Source of the DNA: Macrosoma leucophasiata
Lineage: Eukaryota > Arthropoda > Insecta > Lepidoptera > Hedylidae
DNA: 64,000 bases
Assembly (NCBI GenBank): GCA_036365455.1
Contig: JAWQUS010000004.1
Coordinates: forward strand, 5,897,501-5,961,500
Direction: 5' to 3'
Part shown: one piece after another, positions 10,795-19,719 of the stretch
How the letters are laid out: each line of letters begins with the position of its first letter
Numbering within the stretch: the first letter of the stretch is position 1
Made by a program: the position numbers and the translations under genes
The notes under the pieces: generated by a model
Told to the model about the DNA's origin: nothing
Database searches by the model: none
The model's input: the letters and a program-made list of their open reading frames with translations, nothing else

Positions 10795-11290
10795 AAACTA
10801 AAAACAACATGCGTCTAAAAATTCTGCATCACTGCCTTCCTGTGTTATGGTACCCAGAAGGCTGGCAGCATTGCCTCGTTGGATGGCAATGCTGATTCTT
10901 TGACCTAAAAATTGGTCAGCCCTCTGGTCACGGGAAGTGTCGACCAGCCGTTTCGCGATCTCTTTGAATAAGAGCCGAGCACTGGGGCCTGGGCTGCGGT
11001 TGTCCTAGCACCGCGAGGCACCCTTTTCAGTACTGGGACTGTTTTTTTTTAATGAGACAATGTCTCTGATAGACTTTTGGTATTATTGGGGTCAGGAAGG
11101 TTAGCGCCGTTTCTGTCATGTGATAATTCATTAATAATATGGCCCTTGTGCACCCTGCCATAATGAATTTTCAAGCCACGTTCATTTTGAAAACAACGCG
11201 TCTGAGAACAGAGAGAGCAAGTCACTCGATTAGGTACAAGTACGGATGAACCACCCGCGACCGCACCACCGCCACCCGGCATAAAACTAA
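10795..11290 (-). pseudogene. Internally deleted LINE: zinc finger joined to C-terminal end
   Basis: On the minus strand an ORF (11282-11049) encodes a C2H2-type finger, CSLCSQTRCFQNERGLKIH followed by YGRVH. Fingers of this kind occur at the N-terminus of some LINE proteins. Only ~200 bp downstream is a segment that also occurs at 46180-46240 and 56755-56815 (AGGCAATGCTGCCAGCCTTC). It resembles a LINE C-terminal end with an RGNAA-like stretch. The polymerase core between them is missing, so this is a deletion derivative or composite. The clade is not resolved. Confidence 0.45.
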
Positions 11291-11433
11291 ACTAGAAAAA
11301 TATGAACTAAAATAACTTACACAATATGTACACTATAAAAACGAAAGATTAAAAGAATAAACACACTATAGAAAAGGCTGTCACAATGGTCACAATGGTA
11401 TTACACAAAAGTACACGAAATTGGTAAACACGA

Positions 11434-11822
11434 AATCGATACCGGGATATCTGGCGGTCCACACTGTCCGCCCACCCCGCAAGGTGGTTTTACTGGTGGT
11501 AGAGCTCCAGTGACGGAGCTCGCGGGCGTAGGCACCACCGCATTACCTAATATACTTGCCGCTAAATGGTAGTGTTCAGCACAATCGTGTTCCGGTCAGG
11601 TGGTAATGTACGGCCCTGTAATTTCCGGCACAGAGGCATAACACCTTAAGCCTCAGGAGTGGTAACGCATCTGCATTCTGACCTTGGTCTTTGTGTGGGT
11701 GTCCATAGGCTGCAGTCATCACTTAACATCAATGTGAACTGCATGCTTGTTTGCCACTTCAATCACATAAAAAGAAAAAAAATGGGACTTGGCGTGAAGA
11801 TACATAGGTACATACATACGAA
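11434..11822 (+). mobile_element. LINE family L tail interrupted by family A
   Basis: The L 3' sequence (ACCGGGATATCTGGCGGTCC) is at 11434-11490. It resumes after the A copy at about 11783 with GGGACTTGGCGTGAAGATAC and a (TACA)-like tail. A therefore inserted after L. Confidence 0.6.
11491..11782 (+). repeat. Family A repeat, full length, nested in L
   Basis: Has the intact 5' end ACTGGTGGTAGAGCTCCAGT and ends in CACATAAAAAGAAAAAAAA. It is close to the young consensus. Confidence 0.85.
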
Positions 11823-12198
11823 ATCGGAGAACGTCTGGTTGCTAGGAGGGCTGTATCTTTGGCCGTCGCCCTTGTAAACATCATTCCATTCTACTTTTCA
11901 TAAACATGTCTATTTTCTATATTTTGTAGTATTCATTTGGTGAAACTTGTAAAATATTATGGGATTTTTGGTTGTCACTTCATTGTCTTAATTTTTCACT
12001 GTCATCTGATTTTGCTATATTCATCTTTCGTTATATAAAGTTTGTAATGAAGAAAAATACTATTTATCTCACGTGATTTTAGCCCATGAATTCACCGATC
12101 ACTAATATTATGTGGTTTATGAGACTTTTACAATAAAACAAAATATTTATGTGGAAGAGAGGGACAAGTTGAAGTTGACCAGACGTCTTTCAAGTAAG
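11823..12198. other. No feature recognised
   Basis: AT-rich flank of LTR element 1. Confidence 0.45.
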
Positions 12199-12202
12199 TA
12201 TA

Positions 12203-12564
12203 TATAAGACTGTTTTACTATATGAAAGAAATAAACCTTGTGTTGCTGTAAAGAAGATTTATTGTTAGTTTTTTTTTATACAGAGACTATTTTATTTAGA
12301 TAATATAAAACAATATGAACTCAAACCTGTAAAGAAGAAACGACAATGAAAGTTTATTCTTTCACTTTTAAAACATAAAATAATATAATATTAAAATTTT
12401 CATTGATTATCCAATTGTCAATCAACTCATATTTAAATCTGTCATCTGACATTCTGAATTCGTTTCTTCTTTAAAATCAGACAATTAAAAAGTTAAAAAC
12501 TATAACCAAACTTCATGGTAAGTAAACACACAGAGTGCGAAGAAAGAAATAGTATTTCTTTACA
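12203..12564 (-). repeat. Element 1, 3' LTR
   Basis: 362 bp. On the minus strand it starts TGTAAAGAAATACTATTTC and ends CAGTCTTATA. It contains a TATA-like TGTATAAAAA and a polyadenylation-type AATAAA (from ACAATAAATC). Confidence 0.9.
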
Positions 12565-12573
12565 TCTCCCCCC
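12565..12573 (-). promoter_or_regulatory. Element 1 polypurine tract
   Basis: The minus strand reads GGGGGGAGA directly before the TG start of the 3' LTR. This is the expected primer for plus-strand DNA synthesis. Confidence 0.85.
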
Positions 12574-12601
12574 ATGGCGAAGAAAATTCACCCGTGAATT
12601 T

Positions 12602-15600
12602 TCACTCCAGTTCTCCATTTGATACTTGCACATTCTCATCCTCTGTTATCTGTACTGGAATTAGTTTTGTGATATGAAAAAGATTTGACTCTGTTTTTCT
12701 ATGTCCTGTATCTATCTCGTAAATTGTATTAGATTTCTTTTTAATTATTTTATATGGTCCAATTCTCAATTCATCTAGCTTTTTCCTATTTAGTTTATTC
12801 CCATTTTCTATATATACTAGATCTCCCACACTGAATTCTCTTTGTTTTCTATTCCTATCATACCTCATTTTGTTATAGTAATGTGATTTCAAGGTATTAT
12901 TAAGCGCTGTTTTCTTATCTCCGATCCAGTCACTATTTATACCTCCTTGTTGTAGTTCTTTTGGTAAAACCTTAACATCTGTTCCGTATAGCAAATAACA
13001 TGGTGCATAGCCAGTTACTGAGTGGTTAGTCTGATTGTATTTTTCTACACATTCATGTGCTATTGTAGTCCACGCTCTGTTTTCTCCATCTTCATTGATT
13101 TTGCATCTAATTTTGTTAACTATCGTTTGATTCAACCTTTCATTTAGGCCATTAGAAAACGGTGCATTCACTGCTGTAAAAATTATTGTTATTTGTTTGT
13201 CAGTAAGGAACTTCTTGAATTCTTTAGAGTTTATTCCTGGATACTGGTCGGTAAGGAGCATCCCAATCTCTTCGGTTTCAGCGACCTTATTTATTAGCTT
13301 TATAAAGTCATGTGCACCCTGGGTTTTTGATGTTATAATAAATGCATATCTAGTGAAGTGGTCCACTAAAAGATGTATGTATTTCTTGGTTGATCTAGAA
13401 CCACCAAAACCTCCAATTGTGTCTATTGATACTATTTCAAAGGGTCTTGTCGCTGGGCCTAAATATGACATTAATCCGTATTTGTGTTGTCCTCTTGTTT
13501 TGTTTTTTATGCAAATTTCACAATTCCTACAAACATTTTTAATATTTTTCGTTAAATTTTTTGTTGCGTACAGTGAACTAATAGTCGTTAGCATTTGTCC
13601 CACTCCAATGTGACATAGATCTTCATGTATTCGCTTTATAAATTTAATACTGAATTCTTCTGTTATTATTATTTTCTCTTTGTTCCTAATTCTTTTGAAG
13701 TATAAATTGTGTTTTTTGATTATTTTATTATTGTTTCTCTGTATTTCTTTATTTTGATTCTGATCTATTACAATATCTTCTAATGTAATTAAGTTCACAA
13801 CTTTCAGTTGTTCTTCTAGATTATCTTCTGGTTCTAATACAGGATTCCGACTTAAACAGTCCGCTTCTAAATTATCTTTTCCAGGGGAATATTTGATTTT
13901 AAAATCATATTGTGAAAGGTAATAAGTCAAATCACCTAGTTCTTCGTCTGTTCTAGCTTTTAAGTTCATGTTTTCTAATGGTTTATGGTCTGTGTAGACT
14001 GTAAACGATTTACCTATCAGCCAGTACTGCCAATATCTTAGTGCTTCTTTAATAGCTAAGCATTCTAAATATATTGCCTTTTTCTTCTTTTGCGCTCCAT
14101 TCAGTTTTTTTGAAAAATAGGCTACTGGTTTTTCTTTACCATCTAGTTGTACTTGTTTTAAAATTGCTCCAACACCCAGCAGAGAACCATCAGTATAAAT
14201 ATTTATTGGTAGATTTTGATCATAAATTTCTAGTATTGGCTGTGAACACAAGAGACTCTTTATTTTTTCAAACGCATTTTGACATTCTTCAGACCAAACA
14301 AACTTTTGATTTTTTCTTAGCAAATTATGTAATGGGTCAAGAATTATTGCGCTCCTTGGTATATATTTATGGTAAAAGTTTACTTTTCCCAAAAATTGTC
14401 GAATATTCTTCTGTGTTTTTGGTACTGGAAATTCTTTTATCGAAATGAGATTGTCCTTCAGTGGTTGGATAGAATTATATTGAATGATATGTCCCAGGTA
14501 TTTTACCGAATCTGATGCAAATGTACATTTTATAAATTTTAGTCGAAATCCTTCCATTTGAATTGCTTCTAGTAACTGTTTCAAGTGACTTATGTGTTCA
14601 TCAAATGAGTTTGAAAATATCAGGATGTCATCTATATAATTGACAGCAAAATCGGTTAGTTTATATTTTCTAAGTATGTTACACAATATTCTTTGAAATA
14701 TTGCTGGAGCAGTCTTCAAACCAAATGGTAGGCAAGTCCATTGAAAGTGTCCCTCTTGAGTTACAAACCCTGTCTTCTTCCTGTCCTCTACTCGTAGAGG
14801 TATAGACCAAAAAGCTGAATTAACGTCTAAGCTTGTAAAAAATTTGCAATTTCTTGTTTTTGTCATTAAATCGTCAATTAATGGGAAGGGTTGAGCCTGA
14901 GGAACTACAATTTTATTTAAATCCCTGAAGTCTATACAGAGCCTTGATTTTTTATTTTCTTCCTTTTTAAATGTCAAAGTTACTGGTGCTGCGAATGGAC
15001 TATAAGATTCTTCTATAAGCGCATTATCCAATAATTCGGCTATTTGTTCTGCTATCTCTTTTTTGTCTTCTATAGTGCATCTGTATGGCCTCTTGCTGCA
15101 GTATTTATCCATTAATAAATCTATTCTTGCTTCATATCCTTTAACCTTTCCCACGTCATACTTGTTTTTGGCAAAAACTGATTGATATTGTTGTATTAGC
15201 TTATTTATTTCTTCCCTTTTATCATCATCTAAATGACCAACCTTTATTTCAAATTCCTTCTCTTTGATATGTTCATTAAAATTAATTTTGTTTTCGTTTT
15301 CATATTTATTACCTTCATTTTCACCTTTGTCTATCTTTTTCTCCATTTTTTTACTATTCTTTTCATGTAAGTATTGTTTCTGAGTTATTTTTAACTCCTC
15401 ATTTTGTACTAGCTTGTATTTCTTTATCATATCTAATCCTATTAAGAAATCATATCTGAATTTGTGTTCGTCAATGATGTACACATCCACATTTTCTTCT
15501 ATTTCAAAAATTTTTATTTTTAAATTTGTCAAACCACTTGTTTTTTGGACACCATTAATTGTTACTATATTTTCTTCATTCGAGTTATGTCCTTTTGTAT

Positions 15601-15712
15601 TTAATTTTAGTAATTTGGAATTAATTAGAGATACATTTGAACCTGAATCGTATACTCCATAAATTTCTAATTTATTATTTAACAGTAGTTTGATCTTAAT
15701 TAATGGTGTCAC
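12602..15712 (-). CDS. pol: Element 1 Pol polyprotein
   Basis: A 1036-residue ORF processed in the family to protease, reverse transcriptase, RNase H and integrase. The protease motif is DSG at 22-24, with a distal IGLDM segment. RT has CIDFRDLN near 260, PFGLKTAPA near 330 and the catalytic YIDD at about 359-362. RNase H has YTDGS (D508), E550 and YTDH. Integrase has an HHCC finger (H696, H701, C731, C734) and a D764-D822-35-E858 catalytic triad, followed by a C-terminal GPYKI module. The first codon in frame is GTG, and the frame is open upstream across the gag stop. Translation most likely enters by -1 frameshifting rather than from its own start. No frameshift or stop is seen inside. The ORF ends 37 bp before the LTR, leaving no room for env. 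Confidence 0.93.
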   Translation of the reverse strand: MTPLIKIKLLLNNKLEIYGVYDSGSNVSLINSKLLKLNTKGHNSNEENIVTINGVQKTSGLTNLKIKIFEIEENVDVYIIDEHKFRYDFLIGLDMIKKYKLVQNEELKITQKQYLHEKNSKKMEKKIDKGENEGNKYENENKINFNEHIKEKEFEIKVGHLDDDKREEINKLIQQYQSVFAKNKYDVGKVKGYEARIDLLMDKYCSKRPYRCTIEDKKEIAEQIAELLDNALIEESYSPFAAPVTLTFKKEENKKSRLCIDFRDLNKIVVPQAQPFPLIDDLMTKTRNCKFFTSLDVNSAFWSIPLRVEDRKKTGFVTQEGHFQWTCLPFGLKTAPAIFQRILCNILRKYKLTDFAVNYIDDILIFSNSFDEHISHLKQLLEAIQMEGFRLKFIKCTFASDSVKYLGHIIQYNSIQPLKDNLISIKEFPVPKTQKNIRQFLGKVNFYHKYIPRSAIILDPLHNLLRKNQKFVWSEECQNAFEKIKSLLCSQPILEIYDQNLPINIYTDGSLLGVGAILKQVQLDGKEKPVAYFSKKLNGAQKKKKAIYLECLAIKEALRYWQYWLIGKSFTVYTDHKPLENMNLKARTDEELGDLTYYLSQYDFKIKYSPGKDNLEADCLSRNPVLEPEDNLEEQLKVVNLITLEDIVIDQNQNKEIQRNNNKIIKKHNLYFKRIRNKEKIIITEEFSIKFIKRIHEDLCHIGVGQMLTTISSLYATKNLTKNIKNVCRNCEICIKNKTRGQHKYGLMSYLGPATRPFEIVSIDTIGGFGGSRSTKKYIHLLVDHFTRYAFIITSKTQGAHDFIKLINKVAETEEIGMLLTDQYPGINSKEFKKFLTDKQITIIFTAVNAPFSNGLNERLNQTIVNKIRCKINEDGENRAWTTIAHECVEKYNQTNHSVTGYAPCYLLYGTDVKVLPKELQQGGINSDWIGDKKTALNNTLKSHYYNKMRYDRNRKQREFSVGDLVYIENGNKLNRKKLDELRIGPYKIIKKKSNTIYEIDTGHRKTESNLFHITKLIPVQITEDENVQVSNGELE

Positions 15713-15714
15713 TA

Positions 15715-16851
15715 CTAGTTTTTTTGTTCTGTTTCATTTAACTCTGCTTCAATCACTGAATTATTTACATGTTTAATATATCTTTTATTTAATTTATCAT
15801 CTTCTCTAACTCTAAACCAGCATGCAGCTTCGGAATGATAGCGAACCCCTTTATTTAATTTTACGCATATTTTGCATGGATAACGTCCTTCATTTGTAAT
15901 ATTTATCCTTTGATTTTCATACTTTCTGTACGTTCCATTCCTATTTTTATTTACCAAATGTTCATACTTTCTCACCTCATTGAATAAACATACTATATCG
16001 TTCATTGCTTCTCTATTTATCTTCTCTAATACAAAACCTGGCAAACCTACCGCTATCAGATCCACCAGTGTACCTGTATCAATTGAATTTCTCATGTCCA
16101 ATAAAAGTTTTTCCTTTTTAATGGCATAGTCCACTAATGAACCATCCTTATATTTAAATAACAATGCATAGGTCACTTGGTTCCAGTTTTGTTTTGCAAA
16201 TGACTCGCACAACTTTTCTTTCCAAACTATCCACTCTGAGTTGAGTGTTAATTTTATAATCATTGAGCTGTACCAATCAACACAACTTTTATCCATAAAT
16301 AGTCGGAGAATCTCAATTTTTTGTTCATCTTTCATAATACCGAAGCGAGAACATTCTCTCTCAAAAATGTCAATCCATTGCCTTGCATTCGAGTTTTTGC
16401 TCGTAAATTTCTCAATCACAAACTTCTCTGCGACATATTTCAGATTCTGTTTTTTTAAATCATGTGTATTTTCTATTAACTTTGTAAACATTTCTTCCAA
16501 TAAATTCGAATCTCTAATTTGTTCTTCAGATGCTCGGTTATGTTCAATTTCCTCCAGATATTGTTCTCCAAATTGTAAGTTACCATCAGCATCTATGTAA
16601 ATTTCTCGTAATTTATCTGTCATAGTTATCCAAACTCTTCGTGTCTGATGTCTTTTCTTTAAACTATTTTTTACTTTGTTGTACACAGCTGTCTCAATTA
16701 ACTCTTCGTGAAATCCAACAGACTGTAATTCCTCTGGTATAGCAAATTTTTTTTCATCTTTAGTTGTGATTGAGGTTACACAACAAATATTAGATTTTCC
16801 ATCATTCGCCGGTAAAATCGTGAATTCAAAACGTAACTGCTCCATTTGCAT
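15715..16851 (-). CDS. gag: Element 1 Gag
   Basis: A 378-residue structural polyprotein that forms the virus-like particle. The N-terminal and central parts are alpha-helical and charged, with an SNARQWIDIFERECSRFG segment typical of retrotransposon capsid regions. Near the C-terminus lies an atypical zinc knuckle with C326, C329, H339 and C344, spaced C-x2-C-x9-H-x4-C instead of C-x2-C-x4-H-x4-C. Two in-frame ATGs lie close together (residues 1 and 3); the second could be the real start. The stop overlaps the slippery site used to reach pol. The assignment rests on position before pol and this finger; sequence similarity could not be searched. Confidence 0.85.
   Translation of the reverse strand: MQMEQLRFEFTILPANDGKSNICCVTSITTKDEKKFAIPEELQSVGFHEELIETAVYNKVKNSLKKRHQTRRVWITMTDKLREIYIDADGNLQFGEQYLEEIEHNRASEEQIRDSNLLEEMFTKLIENTHDLKKQNLKYVAEKFVIEKFTSKNSNARQWIDIFERECSRFGIMKDEQKIEILRLFMDKSCVDWYSSMIIKLTLNSEWIVWKEKLCESFAKQNWNQVTYALLFKYKDGSLVDYAIKKEKLLLDMRNSIDTGTLVDLIAVGLPGFVLEKINREAMNDIVCLFNEVRKYEHLVNKNRNGTYRKYENQRINITNEGRYPCKICVKLNKGVRYHSEAACWFRVREDDKLNKRYIKHVNNSVIEAELNETEQKN
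15718..15724 (-). promoter_or_regulatory. gag-pol -1 ribosomal frameshift heptamer A AAA AAC
   Basis: In the gag frame the last codons are CAA AAA AAC TAG. The heptamer A AAA AAC is a canonical XXXYYYZ slippery site, directly abutting the gag stop. A -1 slip enters the pol frame, which is open. Any stimulatory downstream structure was not computed. Confidence 0.85.
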
Positions 16852-16876
16852 CTTTTTATAAACAAAATTGTCGTTT
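16852..16876 (-). other. Element 1 leader, only 25 nt
   Basis: The minus strand between LTR and gag start reads AAACGACAATTTTG and continues to the ATG. Most LTR elements have a TGG-initial tRNA primer-binding site here; none is visible. Confidence 0.7.
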
Positions 16877-17238
16877 TATAAGACTGTTTTACTATATGAA
16901 AGAAATAAACCTTGTGTTGCTGTAAAGAAGATTTATTGTTAGTTTTTTTTTATACAGAGACTATTTTATTTAGATAATATAAAACAATATGAACTCAAAC
17001 CTGTAAAGAAGAAACGACAATGAAAGTTTATTCTTTCACTTTTAAAACATAAAATAATATAATATTAAAATTTTCATTGATTATCCAATTGTCAATCAAC
17101 TCATATTTAAATCTGTCATCTGACATTCTGAATTCGTTTCTTCTTTAAAATCAGACAATTAAAAAGTTAAAAACTATAACCAAACTTCATGGTAAGTAAA
17201 CACACAGAGTGCGAAGAAAGAAATAGTATTTCTTTACA
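16877..17238 (-). repeat. Element 1, 5' LTR
   Basis: 362 bp, identical by eye to the 3' LTR, with the same TGTAAAG start. It should supply the promoter. Confidence 0.9.
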
Positions 17239-17538
17239 TATATAATAGACATAATTAATTATATCTATACTCCCTTGTATTTATAACAGAATATTTTTCT
17301 TAATATTATCTTTATGTATCGAGATTCAAATTATTTAGGAACTAGATAGATTATGATTCCTTAAATTTTACACTGTCTGTTAAAATAGAGGGTATTTAGT
17401 ATGTATATATAAAAATAAATAAACATACTTAACAATATTATTATGACACGAATAACGGCCAGTAATTTGCTAAAAAAGTATTTTACATAAAACTAGGTAA
17501 ATATAATATTGATCGATAAAAATCACAAACATCCTTCT
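17239..17538. other. Spacer between the two LTR elements
   Basis: 300 bp of AT-rich sequence. No repeat or ORF was recognised. It is the only host-side sequence separating the two insertions. Confidence 0.6.
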
Positions 17539-17542
17539 AGGT

Positions 17543-17820
17543 ACTTAGATTTCGGGAGCGACGAAATGCTTTTTTAAAAATAAAACTAAATCTATTAGAC
17601 GAAATCAGAAGCTATAATTTACGTCTAGACCTTACAGAGTTTGATGCAAGAGTAACTTAAAACTACGACTCTTAAAACTAGCAGACAATAACATCCTCGC
17701 ACGGGAGGTCTTGATGATCGAGAATAACGCGAACGCTGTGTCAGCTCGGCCACCGTGCGAGTGCAAGCTTATCATAACACCTTATACTATATGGGGTATG
17801 GGCAGAGCTCTAACATAACT
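17543..17820 (-). repeat. Errantivirus 3' LTR
   Basis: 278 bp. On the minus strand it starts AGTTATGTTAGAGCTCTGCC and ends CCCGAAATCTAAGT. The offset to the 5' copy is a constant 7741. Confidence 0.93.
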
Positions 17821-17831
17821 CCTCCCCCCTT
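17821..17831 (-). promoter_or_regulatory. Errantivirus polypurine tract
   Basis: The minus strand reads AAGGGGGGAGG immediately before the AGTTA start of the 3' LTR. Confidence 0.85.
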
Positions 17832-17994
17832 GGACCGAAGCTATCGGAAAAAGAGATTATATCTTAGTTTCGAGAGCTTCGGAAAATGTATTAATAACAA
17901 TTTTAAATTTAAGTTTTATATAAGCAAGAACAATAATCAAAATTTAGGTATATACAATTGATATATATTATATATATAGATAAACTTAACCAGG

Positions 17995-19719
17995 TTAACC
18001 AACTAACAGTATTGGCTCCTGAACGTTGCTTTCTTGCGATTGCGATTTCTTAAAAACTCTTGCCTTTATGGCAGGATAACATTTGTGCAGAATTACAACA
18101 AGTATCAATAAGATGACGATCGCGTACAAAGAGTATATAGCGATACTAATACTATTTACTTTCACAATTTTATCACTGATTACACTTTTCTTCAAAATAT
18201 AGTTTAAATGGCGGATGTCATCCAGGTTTATTCCTTTGATGTCCACTGTTTCCATTGTTGTCCTTTCCATCGTTGATTCTTGTAGATCAGGTAAGTTAAT
18301 CAATGGCACCGGTATGTATTCGGAGTGTAGTACATAGGAGTGTCGTCTTTGGATTCGTTTTGCACCTATGAAAGCTTCGCATTGATTTTGTATGGTTATG
18401 ATGTATGTTCCTCTGATACGTTCCTTCATGACGTCATTGGCACATGTAACTGATATAACATTGCTAAATTTAGAGTAAACTATCCAACTGTTTGAATTAA
18501 TCTTAAGAATTTTCACATTTTCAGTTTCCACTGAACGAGGTAAACATCGTGTGGGGTTGCTATATTTCATTAGTTGTTCAACGCAGGTTTCATCTGCATA
18601 TTGCACAGGTTGGTCCTCAGAGCAAAGATATTCCTTGGCAGTTATCTCTCGGCACGGTTGATTCATCGGGCGGTAGTGAGTATCTCTCGCTAATAAGTAA
18701 GGGAATTCAGGAATCACCATAAAGGTACGGTTCAAGGAATCATTGGACATGGGAAGAGGGTACAATTTGTAGTAATTATAAGTAACATTATTAACTAGTG
18801 GTACATTTATTATGAATTTAATTAGATTTCCCTTAAGGTATGCTTTTACAGACAATGTTTCTTCTATGTTAATTAAATTATGTTCTTTTACAGGATACAT
18901 CAGATTACTATACTGGCTGATATATTTCAAGGCGTTTAATAATTCTGTAGAGCTAATCACAGACTTATGTAATACTGACACTTTACTGAACGCGAGAGCT
19001 GTTTCTATTTCGCTAAGTTTTGTATGAATGGTTCTAAAATTTATTAGAAACTGATTTAATAATCCAAATACATAGGTCATAAAAGTGGAATGATTTTCTT
19101 TATCAGTAAGATCTTTTGCGAGATTTTCTATAACATTTAAGCGCATATTGATCTTTTTAGTATTATCGTCAATTACTTCAGTAGAATTTAAAAAGTGATC
19201 TATCATTTCAGATATCACTGTAAATTTATTAGAAATTTCCTGTTCTTTAGTTTGAATGTTATTGATCATTTCGTCATATCTAATTGCATCTTCGTGGTCA
19301 AGATTTCCAGTAATTATTTTTATAACAGAGCCTAAAGGATTTAAAAGTCCGCGTTTAATTCTATTGAGAGGAATGAGTTGTTCTAATTTCTCAATCGTTT
19401 CATTTTTAATGTACTCCACTTGTGTCTCTAAAGTCATGAATTCACCCGCGTATGATTCGTTAGGGTGAATGAGTTTACAAAATTCTGAATACCTTTGTAT
19501 ATTGAACAATAGATCGTTATTGATACCTTCAAGACCTATTATTTTAACAATAGACCATTGGTCATGTTGTAAGAACGCTTGTCCTAACTTAACTGGAAGG
19601 ATTCCAGGATTCCGATCAATCTTTACAACTTGAAGGACCTGGTTTGGGGGATGCTGGGCCTGATTCATCGATGTCCATACTGTCAGGAGTAAACACCACC
19701 TGTGGAGGACGTCGTACAT
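17995..19719 (-). CDS. env: Errantivirus envelope glycoprotein
   Basis: 574 residues, open throughout. It has a hydrophobic N-terminal stretch after a short charged start (about 5-17) as signal peptide, and N-glycosylation sequons. A furin-type site RIKR at 120-123 is followed by GLLNPLGSVIK, resembling the fusion-peptide region of gypsy Env and baculovirus F-type proteins. A transmembrane helix lies near 524-546 (YAIVILLILVVIL), with a short cytoplasmic tail. The family mediates membrane fusion and cell-to-cell spread. The ORF overlaps the 3' end of pol by 104 bp in another frame. In the family env is translated from a spliced mRNA, so the true N-terminus may differ. Length is typical for errantiviruses. 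Confidence 0.9.
   Translation of the reverse strand: MYDVLHRWCLLLTVWTSMNQAQHPPNQVLQVVKIDRNPGILPVKLGQAFLQHDQWSIVKIIGLEGINNDLLFNIQRYSEFCKLIHPNESYAGEFMTLETQVEYIKNETIEKLEQLIPLNRIKRGLLNPLGSVIKIITGNLDHEDAIRYDEMINNIQTKEQEISNKFTVISEMIDHFLNSTEVIDDNTKKINMRLNVIENLAKDLTDKENHSTFMTYVFGLLNQFLINFRTIHTKLSEIETALAFSKVSVLHKSVISSTELLNALKYISQYSNLMYPVKEHNLINIEETLSVKAYLKGNLIKFIINVPLVNNVTYNYYKLYPLPMSNDSLNRTFMVIPEFPYLLARDTHYRPMNQPCREITAKEYLCSEDQPVQYADETCVEQLMKYSNPTRCLPRSVETENVKILKINSNSWIVYSKFSNVISVTCANDVMKERIRGTYIITIQNQCEAFIGAKRIQRRHSYVLHSEYIPVPLINLPDLQESTMERTTMETVDIKGINLDDIRHLNYILKKSVISDKIVKVNSISIAIYSLYAIVILLILVVILHKCYPAIKARVFKKSQSQESNVQEPILLVG

Larger units (their letters stand above)
12199..17242 (-). mobile_element. 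LTR retrotransposon, element 1 (Ty3/gypsy type, no env)
   Basis: A complete element in minus orientation: 5' LTR 16877-17238, very short leader, gag, pol by -1 frameshift, polypurine tract, 3' LTR 12203-12564. It is flanked by TATA at 12199-12202 and 17239-17242, a probable 4-bp target duplication. The LTR boundaries have an uncertainty of a few bases because of the TA-rich flank. The domain order protease-RT-RNase H-integrase places it in Metaviridae. By eye the LTRs are identical and have no length difference (constant offset 4674), so the insertion is young. All visible ORFs are intact. Confidence 0.92.

Noticed and set aside
11049..11282. Host C2H2 zinc-finger gene
   Set aside because: A single finger next to LINE C-terminal sequence that recurs elsewhere in the window; better explained as a LINE fragment.
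13197..15662. Plus-strand ORFs of 82-138 codons opposite element 1 pol
   Set aside because: They are antisense shadows of the pol coding sequence with no recognisable domains.
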